Below, in pieces: positions 15,678 through 25,643 of a DNA stretch of 41,399 nt. Both the position numbers and the translations under genes were made by a program. This DNA is from Prevotella sp. UBA4376 (lineage in GTDB: Bacteria; Bacteroidota; Bacteroidia; Bacteroidales; Bacteroidaceae), in NCBI GenBank assembly GCA_002391185.1, contig DGRY01000060.1, forward strand, positions 1 to 41,399, written 5' to 3'. Under the pieces are notes generated by a model. That model had not been told where the DNA came from and searched no databases. It worked only from the letters and a program-made list of their open reading frames with translations. How positions within the stretch are numbered: position 1 is the first letter of the stretch; each line of letters starts with the position of its first letter.

Positions 15678-18600
15678 TTTATTATTTTCTTACCATTTAC
15701 AATGTATATACCACGAGGTAGCTTTCGAAAATCAGCATCAGTAACTCCAACTTTCTGACCAAGTATATTATATATACCACTTAGCTCACCAAAATTATTA
15801 TCATCCTTATTATCAAATAATTGCTCTATACCATCAAATATCTCATCAGCTACAAGATCATTTGTATTAGCAAGACCATCTGGTTTACTTAAAGCAAAAC
15901 CAGTTATTCGTTTGGCAAGATTAGAATTTGCTTCGAGTAGTGCTCGGAAAGGAGGTACTGTAAATTCTGACACCGTTTCATAAAGTTTTGAACCCGCCAT
16001 GAGATAGGAGCCCTGAGGTGCTCTATAACTTTTGAATGTTCCCTTACATAGATAATCATTAGCTCTTAGATTATCATACACGACATTAAGCTGGTTATTA
16101 GTATCAATATATAAATTACCATACTTTGAATTAACCTCATTTACTTCAATGAAATCTTTCTCCATTGTAACATTATTCACCATAAGACTCTCTGGCATCT
16201 CTATACTTGGCTTTATAAAATAAGGTCGAGAGGCTTCAATCATTCTGTAAGCATGCTGAATGAAATGAACCACTCCATCCTTCACCTTATCATAAGTGAG
16301 AATTACGGCATCATTTCCAAAAAGTTTCTTGAACTTACTCTCACTTATAGAAAATGGTAAACATATACTTGTCCACTTGTCTTTACCAAATTTTCTTTGT
16401 AACAAAACATTAAAGTCCGAATAAGTATTCAAAGCTCTCGGCTCATTAATATTAAAAGCTTCAGCAACAACCTTGGCAAAACTATTCTGATCATTGGGAG
16501 AATAACCCACCATATCATCAGTCATAGTAACTGTTGGATTATCCGCCAAAGCATCCTCTGGTGAATAATCTTCTCTATTATAACTTGTAGGTACGAAAGA
16601 GAAGCCACTCAACGATAGTTTAGAATTACTACACCAGATATAATAAGTTTTGCCCGCTTTTACCTGAAACGAATAACGAACATAAGCTTTAGATACGAGG
16701 ACATAACATTTATCTTTTTCAGGATTATCCTCGTCTTTAATAGCAATAACAGCTTCTTGAGGCGATTCTGCTGAGTTATAGCCACTCCACACATCCATAA
16801 TACGTTGAATATATTTTTCCTTCAGCGTTCCGTTAGTGTCATTAGAGACAGTAAACTTACTCCAGTCAAAAGATGTATTTCTGAAATCATAGGTATATAC
16901 CTTGTCATCCTCTATATACGAAGCGCCATCTGTAATATTATATTCATCTACAAGATAGTTCAAAGCCTCGGTATCGTTCATCATAACACGATAATTACAC
17001 TCTGTATAAGCGCCATAATGGTCGTTAGCCTCACCTGCTGTAGATGTTGACGGCAAGAGGTTTTCCATACCTGTAGCCCAATGGTTATCAAGTTCCACAG
17101 GATTTCCCGTCTCATCAGTAATGAATAACGGTCGCCATTTCAACTGAAATTTACTCTTAATATTCTTAATATTACCATCATAGTCGCAAGCACCATTCTG
17201 AAGCACATAAGCAATAAGCGTACCACTCTCTTCAGGTTCAAACTTCAAATATGTACCACGACAAGGCAGTTCATACGAAGAATGATTACCATTAGAAATA
17301 GTTGCATTATAACTACATCCATTCTCATCCAAAGGGTTTTGACCGCCTTGTGAAGCATAACGGAATCCATCAATAGCCATACCATTCTGACCAACAGTAT
17401 CGGTCTTAGCAATCTTCCAATAATCAGTAATATCCGCAGCTTTATTACTCTTCATGTATGGACCACTACCATCCATCCATCCGCCGTATGTCATAGTGAT
17501 ATTCGTACGAATATTGGTTGTTGATACTTTCTGACCAACAATAGGTGTCTCACCATCTTTAACCATATACGTAGGAATATCCGTTATAAAGACACGAATA
17601 AAAGGACGCTTTACGACAGCATCACCCTTTTCCTCGTTCTTAACCGAAGCAGTAATCTGAATACGATGATCCGAATTATCTAAATCAGATGTACGCTTTC
17701 TAGCAATAACTTCTCCTGTCTTTGTATTAAGTTCCAAATGGCTGTTAATTTCTGACACAGAAATACCTTCATTACCTAAATCTGTATCAAACGAAACAAG
17801 ACGAGATGGCTGTCTTAACAGATATGATACTGTACCAGTATAACCATTTACGAAAGTAGTACTCTGTTTTGACGCTTTCATGTCGGCATCAGTAAGCACA
17901 TATGCAGGATAATAGTTGAAACCATACATACGGATAGGTGCGTTAGTACCCTCAGAACCACCAAGATTAATAAGGTAATACGTTCTACCAGCAATCATTG
18001 GATAAGGGAACACCTTACCATCATAAGAGCCATCACCCAAAATCTGATATCCAGTTACTATCTTTCCGTTCTCAACTCCATAAAGAGCATACTTCTCGCC
18101 TGCCTCCCAATTAATGAAAAGGGAAAGGAATCCATTGGTATAAGGCATGAACTTATAGAATGTACCACTTACAGGAATATTATCTTCACCAATAACAACT
18201 GGGTCGCCATAGCTTACACAATGATATATATCGGCTTGTGCAACGGTCCAGCTGTTATCGCCTGGCATACCAAACTGTATGTTCACACCAGGAACACCAC
18301 TAATCTGTGTACCAGCCTCCATCTCTCCTGGTGATGTAAAATGCATGAAGCCCAACTGACGGTTAACAAGATTGCTAATATCATCTACATAACCCTCATC
18401 ATCATATGAATTAGATGTTGTTACTATTGTATATGCAAACTTGTTTACCTTCACAACAATACGATATGAAGTAACAGCTGTATTTTTGTAATATGTAGCA
18501 TCTTTAGCTGTCGCATAAGCAGATACAATATATGTCTTTACATCCGGAACAGCATTCCCTACGAAACTAACCTTGCCACTTTCATTAATTGAGAAAGGAA

Positions 18601-20380
18601 GATTCGTTGTAGAACCATCCTCTGCTGTTATGGAATACACTGGAGCATTATAATAATGACTGATATCTCTACCATATGAATTCGTAATAGTTAACTCTGG
18701 CTGTAGAATGGAATTCATCACCGCGCCCATTCTATCAAATATTGTTGCTGTAACAAGTTCATCAGAGAATTGTATAGAAGGCTCTATCTTGTCTATAGGA
18801 TTAACTGTATATGTAGCCACAGCACCTTCTGACCAGTGAGCACTATCCCAGTTTCGAGCAATAAAAACAAAATTATTATGTTCACTCGTAAGTCTTATGC
18901 TCCATGTTGCCCATGACTCATTAGGAAAGGAATACCTTGCATCATATAAGTTGTATTCTACTCCTGTCTTTGGATCAGTATAAGTTCCCTGCACCGATGC
19001 GTTCACACCAGTTAGAGTTGCATCTGTAGGAATACCAATAAGCAACTGACAACCATTGGTATAATCCTTGCCTCCATAATATGCTGTAATAGTAGGTACC
19101 TTCCACGTTTCACGATTTAATTCAACTCCTTCAGGAATATTTGCATTAACAGGATCTATCTTTATTGTTAGCTGTTTCTTACGAACATAAACAAAACAAG
19201 TATCAGTAATCTGACTATAGCTTACTGTTCTATCACCAATAACATAATCATTTGGAGCATATACATAGTCACCACCGGAACTCATTTGAGTATTAGTAAC
19301 GCTCACTTTTACAATTCCTGCCTGTTGTGTTCCTGCATGCATCTCCCATGTTCCCCACACACCATTATTATCTGTCCACATGGATGTATTACCAGTACCC
19401 CCATAATCTTCAATTACGTAATTATACTTAAACAAATCGGTAATATTATTACCTAACTCATCGTATATCAAAGGTTTGGGCAAATAGAAATTTGCACTAT
19501 CAGCAAGTTCAAGTTCAACCTGTCGGTTATCCATCCACCAAAAAAGTTTCGTCTTAACAGGCTCTGTTGATGTTCGTTCTGTAATATTTACAGGTACCAC
19601 AATATCGTTTGCAGGATAAACCTTTGAATAATCAATTTCATCTATAACCTTAGGTCTGCAATGGATAGTTATATATTGCTCGGAGCCTGCATCACCTATT
19701 ATCTTACGAAGATTATTTATTAAGGAGCCGCCACCATAGCCTAGTGGAAAATCACTTTCTGTTACGGCACATAAACCATTTGTATGGTCATATGATATAT
19801 CATAATATTCTGTAATTGCATTCAATTGTGTCTCATCTTCAAAAACACTTACACTTGGAAGATCATAAATAAAGTTCTTCCACACATTCATCTCATTACC
19901 TGGCTTAACTAAAAAAGATGCCGTTTTTGTTTGCAAAGTAACAGTATAATGTGTAGTTACAGTAGAGTAAACTCCTTCTGTAATAGGTGTCGCAACTATC
20001 ATTACCGTATCAGTACCAGAATAGTTTCCACACTCATACATACCATACAAACGAGCTATCTTACTGTTTGTATAAACACTCTGATTTTTTTCACGATTAT
20101 CCTCGGTAAAATATTCAGGTGCATTATTACCATTCTTAATATAATAGTTCAGATAAAACTGATTAGTAACATATTTGCTGTTAGTCAAATCATACACCTG
20201 AGCAACAGGATGAATAACCTCATCATTATCTACTCTACTTGTGATTGCCAACGAAGCATCGTTATATGTTGTTCCATTATATACAAGACGTATCTGCAAA
20301 TCCTGAGCATTTGCAGTCCAACTCATCAATGCAAGTTGAATTATTAAAAAGAGCCTATATGTTAATGTTTTTATCTTCAT
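15674..20380 (-). CDS. Giant secreted adhesin-like protein with C-terminal sorting-type tail
   Basis: This 1568-residue protein has a signal peptide (about 1-25, ending TANAQ) and no lipobox, unlike its operon partners. The N-terminal about 640 residues look like a series of Ig-like beta modules with DxVNITE/PxDxIxP-type joins. Two larger related-looking modules follow at about 650-835 and 960-1265; both contain a GTxFKFxP- or GTYLKFEPEESG-like strand and end in a GFxxxPxxY motif. Residues about 1300-1480 carry WTSICLPFSIS, a segment common in large Prevotella secreted proteins. The tail SGIYNILGQKV...LPRGIYIVNGKKIIK resembles the C-terminal domain used by type IX secretion substrates. It may be a surface or tip protein comparable in place to Mfa5 of P. 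gingivalis. I recognise no catalytic motif. Confidence 0.75.
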   Translation of the reverse strand: MKIKTLTYRLFLIIQLALMSWTANAQDLQIRLVYNGTTYNDASLAITSRVDNDEVIHPVAQVYDLTNSKYVTNQFYLNYYIKNGNNAPEYFTEDNREKNQSVYTNSKIARLYGMYECGNYSGTDTVMIVATPITEGVYSTVTTHYTVTLQTKTASFLVKPGNEMNVWKNFIYDLPSVSVFEDETQLNAITEYYDISYDHTNGLCAVTESDFPLGYGGGSLINNLRKIIGDAGSEQYITIHCRPKVIDEIDYSKVYPANDIVVPVNITERTSTEPVKTKLFWWMDNRQVELELADSANFYLPKPLIYDELGNNITDLFKYNYVIEDYGGTGNTSMWTDNNGVWGTWEMHAGTQQAGIVKVSVTNTQMSSGGDYVYAPNDYVIGDRTVSYSQITDTCFVYVRKKQLTIKIDPVNANIPEGVELNRETWKVPTITAYYGGKDYTNGCQLLIGIPTDATLTGVNASVQGTYTDPKTGVEYNLYDARYSFPNESWATWSIRLTSEHNNFVFIARNWDSAHWSEGAVATYTVNPIDKIEPSIQFSDELVTATIFDRMGAVMNSILQPELTITNSYGRDISHYYNAPVYSITAEDGSTTNLPFSINESGKVSFVGNAVPDVKTYIVSAYATAKDATYYKNTAVTSYRIVVKVNKFAYTIVTTSNSYDDEGYVDDISNLVNRQLGFMHFTSPGEMEAGTQISGVPGVNIQFGMPGDNSWTVAQADIYHCVSYGDPVVIGEDNIPVSGTFYKFMPYTNGFLSLFINWEAGEKYALYGVENGKIVTGYQILGDGSYDGKVFPYPMIAGRTYYLINLGGSEGTNAPIRMYGFNYYPAYVLTDADMKASKQSTTFVNGYTGTVSYLLRQPSRLVSFDTDLGNEGISVSEINSHLELNTKTGEVIARKRTSDLDNSDHRIQITASVKNEEKGDAVVKRPFIRVFITDIPTYMVKDGETPIVGQKVSTTNIRTNITMTYGGWMDGSGPYMKSNKAADITDYWKIAKTDTVGQNGMAIDGFRYASQGGQNPLDENGCSYNATISNGNHSSYELPCRGTYLKFEPEESGTLIAYVLQNGACDYDGNIKNIKSKFQLKWRPLFITDETGNPVELDNHWATGMENLLPSTSTAGEANDHYGAYTECNYRVMMNDTEALNYLVDEYNITDGASYIEDDKVYTYDFRNTSFDWSKFTVSNDTNGTLKEKYIQRIMDVWSGYNSAESPQEAVIAIKDEDNPEKDKCYVLVSKAYVRYSFQVKAGKTYYIWCSNSKLSLSGFSFVPTSYNREDYSPEDALADNPTVTMTDDMVGYSPNDQNSFAKVVAEAFNINEPRALNTYSDFNVLLQRKFGKDKWTSICLPFSISESKFKKLFGNDAVILTYDKVKDGVVHFIQHAYRMIEASRPYFIKPSIEMPESLMVNNVTMEKDFIEVNEVNSKYGNLYIDTNNQLNVVYDNLRANDYLCKGTFKSYRAPQGSYLMAGSKLYETVSEFTVPPFRALLEANSNLAKRITGFALSKPDGLANTNDLVADEIFDGIEQLFDNKDDNNFGELSGIYNILGQKVGVTDADFRKLPRGIYIVNGKKIIK

Positions 20381-20391
20381 TCTTTCTTATC

Positions 20392-21780
20392 TTACCATTC
20401 AAACCATAATGAATTGTCTTTCTTAGACAAATATTTCAGATCATCACCAGAAGGATTATCCTCCTCTATACCTGGACCTGGACGTTCTGTCTGACTGGTC
20501 TTATCAAAATAGAACGTGCCCTGACCAAGGTTCCAATCATCTGCATCAGAAGCATCAAACTTAATAGTGCCAACACCTATATGAAGCCGCAGATTATAAC
20601 GTTTTGCCATTTGTGGGAACGCTGGTATCACGGCTTCCTTAGTTATATGATGCGTAATTTCTGTATAGCCTAATTCCAAGTCTTCGTCCTTAGTGCGAAC
20701 GACATAATCTATCTCTGCTTCTATCACAGGATATTTCTCTTCTCCTGGCAAAAGCAACATCTGTGTAAATTCTTCTTCAAAGACATTCTGAGCTGTTTCC
20801 GTAACACCTTCTGGAATATCTTCCCAGCTAACGGCAGTACCTACACCTGGTTCTACAATATTGCTATTAAGTTTTCCATGTGCATTACTCTCAAGTCCGG
20901 TCTTGGTTATTGTCTGCACAGGATAAAAAAGAGTGATGTTATTGCGGGTATAGTTACTCCACACGCCAGTAGTAAGATTAAAATCGCCTTTTATAGGCAG
21001 TTCTCTGTCTATAGTATTAGCATCAAGAGCGTCTTTCGTACCAAGTACCTTGATAACTATCTTACTTACAGTAACCTTTGTACTTGCAGGTTTCTTTCCT
21101 CCTGTGATGTTTCCATTATTATCAACATCAAGCTGGATCGTTAAACCTCCAGTATCATTCCCATTAAGAGCTGCTCCTCCAATCTTTGCAAGTGTATGTT
21201 TGAACTTAAATTCTATTTTTTGGTTTACTGATGGTTTTGCCATATCTGTAAACACGTTCTTTGCACCTGAAGTATCCCCATTTGTACCCCACATTAGGTC
21301 CACATTCTTACCATATTGATCAAGCTGATAGCTCACAATAGGAATATGATTAGCATCGTCAACAGATATTATTCCCGAAGTTTCATTCGCTGCGGGCCTT
21401 GCATATGGGGCATAAGCAAAGAAGTCTAATGTTGAGGAAGGATTATTAGGCCAATACTTCATTGGCGAATAGGTCCAACCAGTTATCTCTTTTCCTCCAC
21501 CTTCCAAATCTCTTGTTACAGCTGTAACCTGCTGGTTAATCATAAACTCCTGGTTCTTCAAGAAATAGGAATATACTCCGAATCCTCCATTCTGTGCTAA
21601 AGCAGCCAAATCATTATTTCCAATTGTTCCTCCTGCACGTGTATCGCTGTATTTACTGGCATAGGCCCCCAACTCAATAGGTATGTTCTCTGAAAGAGTA
21701 TTATCTTCCAGACTACCACCTTCAGAACATGCTACAAACATATTCATCAGCAATAATATATGATATTTATTCCATTTCAT
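20392..21780 (-). CDS. Fimbrillin-family (Mfa-like) lipoprotein
   Basis: This 462-residue protein has a lipoprotein signal (lipobox FVAC, Cys18). Residues about 45-250 show the Mfa-like pattern: GFGVYSYFL, WTYSPMKYWPNNPSSTLDFFAYAPYA, VDLMWGTNGDTS and KIEFKFKHTLAKIG. The second half contains LLLPGEEKYPVIEAEIDYVVRT and the closing YNLRLHIGVGTIKFDASDADDWNLGQGTF. An Arg-Ala at 48-49 (SDTRAGGT) lies where P. gingivalis fimbrillins are cut by an Arg-specific protease to mature. It is a likely subunit of a type V-like pilus. Its start overlaps the end of the upstream fimbrillin gene (21777-22790) by four bases. Confidence 0.85.
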   Translation of the reverse strand: MKWNKYHILLLMNMFVACSEGGSLEDNTLSENIPIELGAYASKYSDTRAGGTIGNNDLAALAQNGGFGVYSYFLKNQEFMINQQVTAVTRDLEGGGKEITGWTYSPMKYWPNNPSSTLDFFAYAPYARPAANETSGIISVDDANHIPIVSYQLDQYGKNVDLMWGTNGDTSGAKNVFTDMAKPSVNQKIEFKFKHTLAKIGGAALNGNDTGGLTIQLDVDNNGNITGGKKPASTKVTVSKIVIKVLGTKDALDANTIDRELPIKGDFNLTTGVWSNYTRNNITLFYPVQTITKTGLESNAHGKLNSNIVEPGVGTAVSWEDIPEGVTETAQNVFEEEFTQMLLLPGEEKYPVIEAEIDYVVRTKDEDLELGYTEITHHITKEAVIPAFPQMAKRYNLRLHIGVGTIKFDASDADDWNLGQGTFYFDKTSQTERPGPGIEEDNPSGDDLKYLSKKDNSLWFEW

Positions 21781-22790
21781 TCTGCGCTTAGATGCAAATT
21801 ATATGTGTGCTGTTTTCCAGCAACCCATTGAGTAATATTTATACTATTGTTTAGATGGTACGTTTTATTTATTATTGTTCCTCCATCCACTCTATAAGAA
21901 ATAGATAGAATCATAGCCTCTGTCACTTCCTGTGGAATAAGAAGCATATAACGTTCTTGATTGTTTGCCAATCGCTCTTTAATATAATTCTTTATGTTAT
22001 ATTCAACAGGACTACCTTCAATAGTCCATTGTATTGTATTATAACCATTACTATCTTTTGTTGCAAGACAATATCCTGTATTGTACACTCCCGAAAGAGT
22101 TGCAGCCTCAATGGTTACATTGCCTGCATTACAATCCGCATTAAAGAGTACCATGGCAAGAGCATGATGAAGTCTGAATTTTATTTGTCCATTAGTATTC
22201 TTCAAATCCATCTGACGAACATTTATAATTGCATCTCCAACCATAAAGTCAATCTGATCTTCAGGATTGTCTTTTACCACAAATTTCAATCCTTTGGCTT
22301 GCGTTTCCTCACTTGTGTAATCAAAGTTTATTCCATGAGTTGGAGACGCTACAGTCATATCGTTCCAAGGGTAATAACAATAAAACGAGAAATAATCTGT
22401 TTCATTAGTCCAATAACGCAAAGGTGAATAACTAATACTTACCGTACGGGCATTATCTGTAGGCTCACCAACTATCAATGGCTGATTAAACATAAAGTTC
22501 GGAGTGTGAAACTGATATCCACTCCATGGGATATTTCCATGATGCATAGCAAAGACGCCTAACTGTTGTCCCTCAGAAAATGTTATTTTTTCTTTTCCAT
22601 CAATATAATAGTCTGTGTTTGCTCTGCTCTTTGCACCATTTATCTCAGGTTCTTCTTTTTCTGCTGCCTTAATGGCTCCAAACAGAATTGGACATTGATT
22701 TGTATCAACTACATCATTATTTTGACTACATCCCGTAAACATCAGGATGCAGCCTAAAACGAAAACAATATGTAGTTGTGTTCTACTCAT
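21777..22790 (-). CDS. Fimbrillin-family (Mfa-like) lipoprotein, short
   Basis: This 337-residue protein has a lipoprotein signal (lipobox FTGC, Cys21). It shows the same landmarks as its neighbour: QLGVFAMHHGNIPW, SISYSPLRYWTNETDYFSFYCYYPWND, IDFMVGDAIINVRQ and KFRLHHALAMVLFNAD. It ends with WVAGKQHTYNLHLSAE, the usual closing strand. A possible processing Arg is at 56 (AKSRANTD). It lacks the long C-terminal extension of the next gene and could be a minor subunit or adaptor. It is four bases from the upstream 940-residue gene. Confidence 0.85.
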   Translation of the reverse strand: MSRTQLHIVFVLGCILMFTGCSQNNDVVDTNQCPILFGAIKAAEKEEPEINGAKSRANTDYYIDGKEKITFSEGQQLGVFAMHHGNIPWSGYQFHTPNFMFNQPLIVGEPTDNARTVSISYSPLRYWTNETDYFSFYCYYPWNDMTVASPTHGINFDYTSEETQAKGLKFVVKDNPEDQIDFMVGDAIINVRQMDLKNTNGQIKFRLHHALAMVLFNADCNAGNVTIEAATLSGVYNTGYCLATKDSNGYNTIQWTIEGSPVEYNIKNYIKERLANNQERYMLLIPQEVTEAMILSISYRVDGGTIINKTYHLNNSINITQWVAGKQHTYNLHLSAE

Positions 22791-22794
22791 AATT

Positions 22795-25617
22795 CTATTC
22801 TTTTACAGGTCTAACACTTCTTGCTACAGCTCTTTCTGAATGATAGTCATTTGCCGCAGGCCATATATTCTTATCTTGTTCTCCGGCATACTTAAACCAC
22901 AAGCCAAAGCCTCTATACAGAGAACTGTTATAGATATATGGACCTGCTGTCCAATATGAACCTTCGGTATTGTTGTTCTTTACTGAAATATCATAGGAAC
23001 TTATTCCATCGCTATTATATGGTGAACGATAGCCCGTTGCTGGCAGATAAATATATGTCTGACCTACTTGCAGATCGTCGGTATTACCTGCCGACGGCAT
23101 CTTACGAGCATACATAAACCATCCATTATAGAATCCGTATGAATTCTGTGTTACGATATTGAACACCACATTCCATTGTGTCTTTTCGGATGTTTGAACA
23201 CCATCGAGAGTCATACCCGTGAACGCAGCTGAAGGAGGCATAACGAAACCACGTGGACAAGGGTCGTAGATGGTTTTCTGCACTCTGTTATTGCTTACGC
23301 TTGTCTCGTTGCCTGTGGCTGCACCATTCCATAGGTTACTATAGTGCTCTGTTTCAGAAACCCAATCTCGACCATGACCTTTAAAAATAAAGTTTGGATA
23401 TATAATTCCTCTGCGAATTCCTTGATTTCGCAAATTCTGACTTGCATTTTCATGCTCTTCAAAGCCATATCCTGGTGCTGGTATAAACCCACCATAAGCA
23501 GAAGGCATCGGATCTTTACGTCCCCATTGATAATATGTATTATATCCAGCCTGTCCAAGTACAGAGCGTAATTGATGCACAACAACTCGTGCTTCTTTAT
23601 GACTTGCTGTTTGCGTTATTCTAAAGATTATATCTCGCTCTTTCCAATAGTCGAATGTGTCATCAACTGCAAACCAGCCAAGATTAAAGTTCATAAAGTC
23701 TTGACTTCCATATTGGTTTTCTACACGTGTGGTGGTATAAATGTCTTCGTCTGTAAACCACATATGCCAGCTCCACACACATTTATTATTTGAATCAAAC
23801 AATCCTATAACGGCATTTCCTGGTTGGATTGTAGCTTGGGGTGACTTAAATTCAATATACAGACTATCAGGTGAGATTCCAACATCAGTAACAAGTCCAG
23901 GATGGTCTTCCCATATTAATTTTGCTTCTTTTATTTTAACTCCATAATTATGTGCGCTCTCAATATCTGTTTTTATACTGAGATCGGCAATTGAGTTTCC
24001 ACGATAATTTTGGAAGTTCTTTAACACACCACTACCAGTAGTATTTGGTGAATATGCCACTTGATTAACATTACCTCTTAATAAAGAATTTCCATACACC
24101 ATAGGAAAACAGTAATGTCCTGGATTATATATCACATAACAATTGGCTGTGCTCCATGTGTGGCTCTGTCCCTCTGTCCACTTTCCTGGTGCATAATAAT
24201 CTTCACTTGACAAATCCCAGGCGCCACCATAGCGAGTGAGATATTCTCTACTGCGCATTATAGCTGCATGAGAGCCTCCAACAACTCGCTCTTGAGGAGA
24301 GATATAAACTCCACGGGTTTCACCTGTTGTTGGACTTCCGTAATCTGCCCCTACGTAATTCGTGATATTTAACCATGATTGTCCATTATCTAAAGAATAG
24401 TCTATCGTGTAAGGCTGAGCTACTCTCTCTGCATTTTCATATGATGCCGAATAGCTATATACCTTAAAATAGAAATAATCACCATGAATTCCTATATATG
24501 CAATAGAAGGATCAACAGTTAGCGTATATGTAGTAGTTATAGCAGAAGCCGACAACTTGTAGGTCATAGTATATCCTTTGAGCCATGCTTTACCTCTAAG
24601 ACTGGTCGTCAATACTTTCTCAACTCCACCTGCAGTTCGCATCTTAACAGTAATCTTTGCATCGTCGCGCAACTGTTGCGGAATCATGAACATTATTTTA
24701 CCGCCATCAATAAAATTGTTTGCCTCGGAAGCCTGAACAGTATAGTTAGGAGTGATTGTATAGTCTTTTAGATTCTGATGATATACGCCTCCCTCGGTCC
24801 ATCCATTAGCTGTCCAACCCTGATAGGCTTCTTCACGATCTTCATAACCCTTGTTATACCACGCACTTGACTTGATATTACTAAGTTTCACTTCCTCGAT
24901 AACTGTACCCGCAGGCAACTGGTCAACAGCAAAACGTATCGCCGAAGTAATATGTTCAAACTGTAAATCAACTGTTTCGTAGGAATTTCCTCGATACAAA
25001 TGAGATTGTGCATACAATAAATCTACTTGTTGATCAACATCCAATGGGGGGATATAATTTATAGATGGTTGCCAATAGTAGCTTGATTCTGTGTCGGCAG
25101 ATACTACATTATTAGCTATAGCTTCATCAGGAGCCGCATAAGCCCAAAAACACATATTTTCTGCATCCTTAGGCCAAGCAGAAATACTCTGCCAATTGCT
25201 TATTTCTGATATTGTTTGCCAACCTCCAAGTAAATCGTTCTCGTTATTATCTTTACCCATAACGCGAAACTTGCTGAAGAAATTGTCATCTGTGACAAAA
25301 GAACCACGAGACTTCGCTTTTTTAATGTTGTTATGAGCGCTAATACAACCCATTTTTTCCTCGTGCACATAAAGGGGCTTTTCTTCAAGCTTTCCTTCTG
25401 CAACAAGAACAGCATTATCCCCCGCCTCCGAAGCTATACTCCTCGAACAACCACGGCTTTCCTCCATTTGGGTTGTTGAAACATTGAAACGAATGAAACT
25501 CTGCTTACCTTCACTTTCATCGAAGAGTTCATCAGAACAACCAACAAACATTGTACCAACACTCACCAAAAGTGTCAGCATAACGCCCTTGCCATATCGG
25601 TTTATTCGTTTCTTCAT
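22795..25617 (-). CDS. Large fimbrillin-family lipoprotein with FISUMP-like C-terminus (putative fimbrial tip)
   Basis: This 940-residue protein has a lipoprotein signal (lipobox FVGC, Cys27). Residues about 40-355 are fimbrillin-like (MCFWAYAAPDEA, VDLLYAQSHLYRGNSYETVDLQFEHITSAIRFAVDQ, MFMIPQQLRDDAKITVKM). A middle beta-rich part spans about 355-650. The last about 290 residues show the FISUMP style: YQWGRKDPMPSAYGG, KTIYDPCPRGFVMPPSAAFTGM, YLPATGYRSPYNSDGI, GSYWTAGPYIYN and ERAVARSVRPVKE. Proteins with this mixture usually sit at the tip of Bacteroidetes fimbriae and have a C-lectin-like binding fold. The ligand is unknown. It is the second gene of the operon, 26 bases after the first. Confidence 0.85.
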   Translation of the reverse strand: MKKRINRYGKGVMLTLLVSVGTMFVGCSDELFDESEGKQSFIRFNVSTTQMEESRGCSRSIASEAGDNAVLVAEGKLEEKPLYVHEEKMGCISAHNNIKKAKSRGSFVTDDNFFSKFRVMGKDNNENDLLGGWQTISEISNWQSISAWPKDAENMCFWAYAAPDEAIANNVVSADTESSYYWQPSINYIPPLDVDQQVDLLYAQSHLYRGNSYETVDLQFEHITSAIRFAVDQLPAGTVIEEVKLSNIKSSAWYNKGYEDREEAYQGWTANGWTEGGVYHQNLKDYTITPNYTVQASEANNFIDGGKIMFMIPQQLRDDAKITVKMRTAGGVEKVLTTSLRGKAWLKGYTMTYKLSASAITTTYTLTVDPSIAYIGIHGDYFYFKVYSYSASYENAERVAQPYTIDYSLDNGQSWLNITNYVGADYGSPTTGETRGVYISPQERVVGGSHAAIMRSREYLTRYGGAWDLSSEDYYAPGKWTEGQSHTWSTANCYVIYNPGHYCFPMVYGNSLLRGNVNQVAYSPNTTGSGVLKNFQNYRGNSIADLSIKTDIESAHNYGVKIKEAKLIWEDHPGLVTDVGISPDSLYIEFKSPQATIQPGNAVIGLFDSNNKCVWSWHMWFTDEDIYTTTRVENQYGSQDFMNFNLGWFAVDDTFDYWKERDIIFRITQTASHKEARVVVHQLRSVLGQAGYNTYYQWGRKDPMPSAYGGFIPAPGYGFEEHENASQNLRNQGIRRGIIYPNFIFKGHGRDWVSETEHYSNLWNGAATGNETSVSNNRVQKTIYDPCPRGFVMPPSAAFTGMTLDGVQTSEKTQWNVVFNIVTQNSYGFYNGWFMYARKMPSAGNTDDLQVGQTYIYLPATGYRSPYNSDGISSYDISVKNNNTEGSYWTAGPYIYNSSLYRGFGLWFKYAGEQDKNIWPAANDYHSERAVARSVRPVKE

Positions 25618-25643
25618 TTATTAATTTCTTCTTTTGATAATTA